Assembly: GCA_030847615.1 (NCBI GenBank) | Contig: JAUMIR010000004.1 | Coordinates: forward strand, 225,784,501-225,848,500 | DNA from: Gambelia wislizenii | Taxonomy: Eukaryota > Chordata > Lepidosauria > Squamata > Crotaphytidae | DNA: 64,000 nucleotides | Direction: 5' to 3' | Shown here: piece by piece, positions 58,307-64,000 of the stretch | How the letters are laid out: each line of letters starts with the position of its first letter | Numbering within the stretch: the stretch's first letter is position 1 | The notes under the pieces: generated by a model | What the model saw: the letters and a program-made list of their open reading frames with translations, nothing else | Told to the model about the DNA's origin: nothing | Database searches by the model: none | Made by a program: the position numbers and the translations under genes

Positions 58307-59218
58307 CATAGAATCATAGAATCATAGAATTGCAGAGTTGGAAGAGACCACGAGGGCCATCCAGTCCAACCCCCCTGCCACGCAGGAAATCTTGATCAAA
58401 GCATCCCCGACAGATGGCCATCCAGCCTCTGTTTAAAGACCTCCAAGGAAGGAGACCCCACCACGCTCCGAGGGAGTGTGTTCCACTGCCGAACAGCTCT
58501 TACTGTCAAAAAGTTCCTCCTCATGTTGAGGTGGAATCTCTGTTGCTGGAGCTTGCACCCATTGCTCCGTGTTCCAGTCTCTGGAGCAGCAGAAAACAAG
58601 CCTGCTCCATCCTCAGCATGACACCCCTTCAAATACTTAAACAGGGCTATCATATCGCCTCTTAACCGTCTTTTTTCCAGGCTAAACATACCCAGCTCCC
58701 TAAGTCTCTCCTCGTAAGGCATCGTTTCCAGACCTTTCACCATTTTAGTTGCCCTTCTCTGGACACGCTCCAATTTGTCAATATCCTTTCTGAATTGTGG
58801 TGCCCAGAACTGGACACAGTATTCTAAGTGAGGTCTGACCAAGGCAGAATAGAGTGGCACTATTACTTCCCTTGATCGGGACACTATGCTTCTATTGATG
58901 CAGCCAAAAATCTCATTGGCCTTTTTAGCTGCCGCATCACACTGTTGGCTCATGTTCAACTTGTGGTCTACTAGGACTCCTAGATCCTTTTCGCACATAG
59001 TCTCATTCAGCCAGGTCTCTCCCATCCTATATTTATGCATTTCATTTTTCCGCCCTAAATGCAGTACTTTACATTTCTCCGTATTGAATTTCATTTTGTT
59101 AGCTTTGGCCCAGCTCTCCAGTCTATCCAGGTCATTCTGAATTTTGATCCTGTCCTCTAGGGTATTAGCTACTCCTCCCAATTTTGTGTCATCTGCAATT
59201 TGATAAGTATGCCCCTAA
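58307..59218 (-). mobile_element. CR1 LINE, 5'-truncated
   Basis: The minus-strand element ends in the CR1 hallmark of about three ATTCTATG repeats (58307-58331). It lacks most of ORF2 (5' truncation near 59218), the usual outcome of aborted target-primed reverse transcription. Confidence 0.9.
58396..59181 (-). pseudogene. CR1 ORF2 C-terminal fragment (261 codons, open)
   Basis: The C-terminal part of the CR1 reverse transcriptase polyprotein. Visible blocks are KMKFNTEKCKVLHLG, EKDLGVLVDHKLNMSQQC, LYSALVRPHLEYCVQFW, KLERVQRRATKMVKGLE and VRQWNTLPRSVV. The catalytic YxDD region and the endonuclease are upstream and missing, since full ORF2 is several times longer. There is no internal stop, suggesting recent insertion. 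The first Met shown is internal to ORF2, not a real start. Confidence 0.85.
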
Positions 59219-59462
59219 TTTATAGACTGCGAGGCTATTTTCTTAAGACAGCAAGCCTCTCCACTACCTCTCTTTATACACTCAAGCCAAACACTAAGAA
59301 TCTTGTAGTCAGGTCAAATGTTTAATAAGCCTTCATTCAGGAGGTGGGGGCCTTGAACCAACAATAGTAGCTGAGGTTTTTATCCCAGGGAAGGGGTTTA
59401 ATGATTTTTTTTTAAATGGCACCCAGTCTAATATAATCATACCTTTTCTGAAAATTATGAAC
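59219..59462. other. Unannotated stretch
   Basis: Nothing recognised. Confidence 0.5.
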
Positions 59463-59713
59463 TACAGTTGGCCCTCAACTTTTGTGGTGGTTAGGGGCAC
59501 AAAATCCCTGCGAAAGTGGAAAAACTGCAAATATAGGGAAAAAAAATTAACCTGAGAGAACACTTCTCTAGGCATACCTTGGTCCTCCAGCATGATTCTA
59601 TGCTCAACTCTGTAGTTGATATTAGGGCAGCGGCAGAGGTGGTGGCAAATACATTAATCCCCAAATAATTAAACCCACGAATGCTTAACCGCAAATGTGG
59701 CAGGGCAACTATA
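59463..59713. mobile_element. Pogo/Tigger-like MITE
   Basis: TACAGTTGGCCCTCAACTTT at the left and gcaaatgtggcagggcaacta at the right. Subterminal ggttaggggcacaaaatccc. Confidence 0.7.
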
Positions 59714-61545
59714 TGTCCAGCTTATCCTACATGTGATGTTGTTAAGAATTTGTTGTCCCAAATGAGATAGGCAAGGCATAGATGCCTAAACTATGGAGCT
59801 GAAAATTCTCTCCTCCTTCCCTTTCTTTTGTCTGAAGATCTCCCAAAGAGAGCAAGTATTTCTTTTTAAAATATTCCAGTATAACTGATGTGTCTTCTTG
59901 CTTTGAACTTATGTTAGTCTTTGGATTTAGCCTTTGATCGTGCAATCAAATTCAAAGTTAAAGAGAGGTCAGGATTTTAAATTTGGAGTAGTGTAAACAA
60001 CCCAAGTACTTGGTTGGATATTTTTTTAAGCAGTGTTCCTCAAAGAATGCAAATCATAACTCAAAACACTTTTGTTAAGTTTATTTAACTGGTTTGTCAG
60101 CTGTAACTAAACTGGTAAGTTACAGAACACCCAATGTACAGAGTTTGGGGACTGCTTGTTTTCATGTAACAACTCTCATTTCCCTGCCAAGTTTCTACTG
60201 TCAGTATGACAACATGTACTGTGTTCCTATGTTGATTTCACAGCTTTACTATGCTAGTGTAATTCTACATACTTCACTTGGGGTGCTGGAAGCTATCCTG
60301 CTGCTGGAAGCAGGAAGATAAGTGTGCCCTTCCACGGATGTTGAACGGGAGCTGATGCCACTCCACACATCCATACAACCTGCAGTCACCATAGAAAGAA
60401 CTGGCATTGGCACCCCCCTCCCCCCCCAAAAAAAACCACTGGTTGAAGAGAAGAGAGGGCGGAGGAGGAAAAGACAGTGATGGTGACAGCATTTCCACTT
60501 GCTGCCTGGTGAAGAAGAGGAGGGGTGATAACGATGACACCTCTGCACACAGCAGAAGGAGAGGAAGCTCCCAAGGGTTGCTTTGAGATAATTAATTCTT
60601 GAATCCCTGAATCTGAGAGTTCCTTAGAGCCAAGACCCAAAAAATGTTTGGGTTTCTTGAGCCCTGTGGTCACCTTAGTTCAAGTTTGAAACATTTGGCA
60701 AACCAAATATAATCACTTTTTTGTATAGGGAGTTTGTGTGTATTTTATGCTGCAGTCCCATACTCGCTTAGCTGGGAGCCCAATGAACTCAGTAAGAGTT
60801 CTTTTTCAGTAGGCATGTAAAGTCTGTGCTGCTACTTGATTTTTTTATCCAGCCACAAGGGACTGAAACAACTTTATATAAAGGAAATGTGGGGGCTGGT
60901 CATGCTTTTGATGCTCTTCGCCTGGTTTCTGATTTGAGCTGGATTTCAGAGGTAGTATTTATTTGTCAGAAGTAGTTGTAATCTGCACTTCGGCTGGAAA
61001 GCACTGGGAGATATTTTTAAAAAACAACAACAGTGTAGACCTTCAGGTTTATAACCATTAAAAAGGAGGCCTAAAGCAGAAGGAGTAAGTGGACTGGACA
61101 TGAACACTCAGGCACCAATTCTACATGTGATACAAATCTCAGAATGATTAGCTGTACTGCAGATGTAATAAAGCTAAATGTTGTTGGTCATTCATCATAA
61201 TTAGCAGAAAAGGAATGGGAACAGATTCAAAGAGAGGAAGAGGCAGACCTTGCTGACCTCTAAATGTAACCAATGGTGTGGACGTGCTTCCCATCTCTCC
61301 CTCCTCTGCAGCCTGATGGAATGGTTGATGTATAACACTTATGGGAGAGGTAAAACATGAGGAAGCTGGCTTCTCAGGTGGCCCTGCTTTCCTTCTGTGC
61401 CATTGAGGCAGTTTTGTATGAAGGTGGACACAGCTGGGAAGTTACTTTTGAAAAGTGATTTCATTGTGTTTGGAAAGTTATTTTTAAAAGTAACCCATTC
61501 AAGTCAAGTTCTCTGCACTTCCAAATTTTTTACATTACTATCTTT
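59714..61545. other. Unannotated DNA
   Basis: A C/A homopolymer block lies at 60413-60436. Frames on the minus strand at 60249-60673 are overlapping and low-complexity. No gene was recognised. Confidence 0.45.
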
Positions 61546-62001
61546 CACTGGGGTCAGTTACATGGCAAAATAAACCTGCTAAAACTTGGCAGAGAGTCCT
61601 AATAGTTCACATGTCTTTTGGATCAAAGTCACGTATTCAGAAGGAGAGGGGCAAAAAAACCCCATAAGCCACGTGGTATCAGCTTTCGCTATTTCCCCCG
61701 ACTTTTTGATAAACTTTGTGAAAATGCGCACAATCTGTTGTGTGAATTACTGCTGCGCAAAATGCTGTGGGAACTACCAGCAATCTTCCTGAAACAGCCA
61801 CAGCAGAGCTGAGCCGTGATTGGTTGGACCAACTGCGGAGGGGGCAGACTTGCAAGAGATGTGAGGAGCCTCAAATGAAAAGACCCAGCCACTGTTTTTA
61901 TACCAGTGCTATCCACATCCCAGTTGCCCAGCTGTCTACCTCCCGGCTTGCTTGGCTGCTGCGGCTGAGGGATCCCCACTTAGCCACAATTGCGTTACTC
62001 C

Positions 62002-62033
<32 letters not shown>

Positions 62034-62094
62034 AAGTAGCAATCTGCTCCGCGGGCTGTTAGCTCCCTTGCCTTGCTTTGATTGTGTTCTTGTT

Positions 62095-62150
<56 letters not shown>

Positions 62151-62316
62151 TAGCAATCTGCTCCACGGGCTGTTAGTTCCCTTGCCCTGCTTTGATTGTG
62201 TTCTTGTTTGTGTGTGTGTGTGAGTGAGTGAGACAGAGAGAGAGAGAGAGAGAGAAAGTAGCAATCTGCTCCGCGGGCTGTTAGCTCCCTTGCCCTGCTT
62301 TGATTGTGTTCTGGTT

Positions 62317-62349
<33 letters not shown>

Positions 62350-62879
62350 AGCAGTCTGCTCCACTGGCCGTTACATATCACAGTGGGTGAGGGGAAGGGG
62401 GACTTGAGGAGGAGAAGGACAACACCTGTTGAGGGGCTCAAAAGGGCCAGTTGGCTGCGTCAGTGAGTGTGTGTGTATGAGTGTGGACGATCTCTCCCCG
62501 TAGCAGCCCATCCCTCCGGAGCTGGGGCGGCTGATCTCTCTGGGCGGGAGGGAGGGCTGGTGCAGTAGCCAAGCTCCAAGGCTGTCAGTCACAGAGGGCC
62601 ATCTATCCCAGGGACAGCAAGAGTGGAGCCGGGATAAGGGAGCGAGCTGGCAGCGGGGGGTGGCGGCGGGATGAGAACGAGTTCTATGGCAGCAGAGAGA
62701 TTGGCCTCTGTGACTGTCAGTCACAGAGGTCATGCCACCCCTTGTGTGAACTCCAAAATCCCTAATTTTTTGAAACGACTACTTTGCACCAAAATCATAT
62801 AAACAGCTCAGCACTGAAGTGGAAGGGAAGTAAGCCAGCATTTTCCATATTAAAACTTGTTGTGTAACTGACCCCAATG
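61546..62879. mobile_element. TIR element related to N2, enlarged by a minisatellite
   Basis: Terminal inverted repeats of about 17 bp: CACTGGGGTCAGTTACA at the left and tgtaactgaccccaatg at the right. The left part (61626-61855) is distantly similar to N2 (tattcagaaggaga, then gattggttgg). The centre carries the minisatellite at 62003-62360. No transposase frame. Confidence 0.65.
62003..62360. repeat. Compound GT/GA minisatellite
   Basis: Three full units and a partial one, each aagtagcaatctgctcc… followed by ttgattgtgttcttgt, (GT)n and (GA)n. Units start at 62034, 62148, 62256 and about 62350, so the period shrinks as the microsatellite part shortens. Confidence 0.85.
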
Positions 62880-63147
62880 TGTTTTTTCAATGCAACTTTG
62901 TTGTGTCCTCCTTATCCCCAAAGCAATGACTGTTTTGCTTGCAACTTGCAATTTGCAAGCTCTGCTAGGCTACTAAAGAGCTATTCTCAGTTTGGGTTTT
63001 ACTGCTTTGATTTACACAAGTAATCCATTCTCATTTAATGAAGGTTCCATTTAATGTTTCTTTTTGTGTTTGCATTAATTGTAGCTATAGATATTCAAAC
63101 GTAACAAGAAGGAAGGATTTTCTGGTCTACTAGTCAGAAGATTCATG
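62880..63147. other. Unannotated AT-rich stretch
   Basis: Nothing recognised. Confidence 0.5.
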
Positions 63148-63185
63148 ACTATAGCTCAGTTGGTAGTGCTTGACTCCTTTTACCT
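63148..63185 (+). mobile_element. tRNA-derived SINE head fragment
   Basis: A pol III box-A-like tagctcagttggtag at about 63153-63167 sits in a tRNA-like context (gactatagctcagttgg). The sequence then degenerates and no box B follows at the expected place, so it is not a tRNA gene. Confidence 0.4.
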
Positions 63186-63544
63186 GCTGGTTAAATTAAC
63201 TAGAAATTGAAAGCTCTATGACTTGGGCCATCCTCAGAAATGGCAATTTAACTTGGCACGTTTAGCTTGGCGAGAACACTTTTAGTTACTGCTATCACCT
63301 GGTAATTCAGAAGCTGATTAGGAATAGTAGTTGTATGCTCTACAGGCAAGCATTCTTTATTCTTTAAGTTTAAAAAAAGTCAGTGATCATTTAGGCAATG
63401 AAAAACCAACTGAAGTCTTTCTTTTAACTTGAGTAAGTGAATACGTGGATCAATGTCATTCATCTTGATGAGAGGGTAATATGGTATGCTACTATTTATT
63501 AGGGTTATTTGCTGCATCTAGCATTTCCGTTTTGTGTTTATGGG

Positions 63545-63869
63545 CTTTTTCAGACAGGACTTACTGCGCAAGAAGACTCCGGAACAGTTACAACACTGTC
63601 GTGTGGCAGGGGTTCCGTTTCAGACGCCACTGTCCCTCTCTCGGCGTCGTCCGTGACTGTTCCGAGTATGATTGAAGGCAGCAACACCATTATTTACTCA
63701 CGGACAACTTCAGTGAGTAAAAAATGGCACGGCAGCCTTCAATCATACCTGGAACAGTCACGGATGATGCCAAGAGAGGGACGGCATCATCCGAAACGGA
63801 CCCCCTGCCGCACAACAGTGTCGTAACTGTTCCGGAGTCTTCTTGCATGGTAAGTCCTGTCTGAAAAAG
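63545..63869. mobile_element. Palindromic foldback MITE, well preserved
   Basis: The 325-bp element is almost one palindrome. ctttttcagacaggacttac at the left pairs exactly with gtaagtcctgtctgaaaaag at the right. The arms run to an ~11-bp centre near 63705. Arm differences are mainly transitions. Frames across it are palindrome artefacts. Confidence 0.85.
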
Positions 63870-64000
63870 TTCTATGTCTGTCTACAGATATACAGTTTAA
63901 CAGGTTTGTGCTGTGTACTTGCAGAAAAAAGTGGAAGCAGCATGGTAAACTCTGGATGAGGAAGCAAGCTGCTTCTCTTTGGAATATGATTTACTGATTT

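Noticed and set aside
62003..62360. CRISPR-like array (regular repeat units)
   Set aside because: Units are contiguous compound microsatellites without unique spacers, in a eukaryotic transposon.
62995..63185. tRNA gene at about 63150
   Set aside because: Only a box-A-like stretch is present. No box B or acceptor stem was found, so it is a SINE fragment.

Overview
This window looks like vertebrate nuclear DNA from a squamate reptile, most likely a lizard. The evidence is its repeat content. There is a CR1 LINE with the ATTCTATG terminal repeat, a 5S-headed SINE with a Sauria/RTE-type tail, and many pogo/Tigger-like and hAT-like foldback elements. There are also Penelope-like termini and a tyrosine-recombinase retrotransposon. 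I recognise no intact host protein-coding gene, rRNA gene, functional tRNA gene or CRISPR array. The unique sequence is AT-rich and behaves like intron or intergenic DNA. One short candidate internal exon (10515-10604) has good splice signals but no recognised product.

Layout: 1-20 kb is AT-rich unique DNA with scattered short DNA transposons. These include two recurring non-autonomous families, called here N1 (~530 bp) and N2 (~650 bp). 18-21 kb is a dense cluster of Tigger-like elements next to an ~830-bp strand-asymmetric C-rich tract. 21.5-27.5 kb holds LINE remnants (one nested in another in opposite orientation), a compact Penelope-like copy with a hammerhead-ribozyme-like core, and further N1 and N2 copies. 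29-30.3 kb holds a degenerate tandem array of 5S-rRNA-derived units, split by a Tigger-like element that carries its own GC-rich minisatellite. 30-38 kb is mostly unannotated unique DNA.

The centrepiece is 38286-45525. A Penelope-like element, flanked by a 12-bp direct repeat (AATCACCAGAAG), is interrupted by a 6.7-kb Ngaro/DIRS-type element. That element carries gag, reverse transcriptase/RNase H and tyrosine-recombinase reading frames, all broken by frameshifts and stops. Its ends have the split-direct-repeat order A1 - coding - B1 - A2 - B2 expected for Ngaro-type elements. A second, coding-free, CpG-rich relative (about 49500-50884) sits inside a Tigger-like element. It keeps the same CCAAT/TATA promoter layout. 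The last third holds more MITEs, a 5'-truncated CR1 LINE with a 261-codon open frame, a GT/GA minisatellite inside a TIR element, and a sharp 325-bp palindromic foldback element at 63545-63869.

The functional content is therefore a record of layered transposition, not an operon or pathway. Superfamily names rest on recognisable motifs and remembered family features. No database search was possible.
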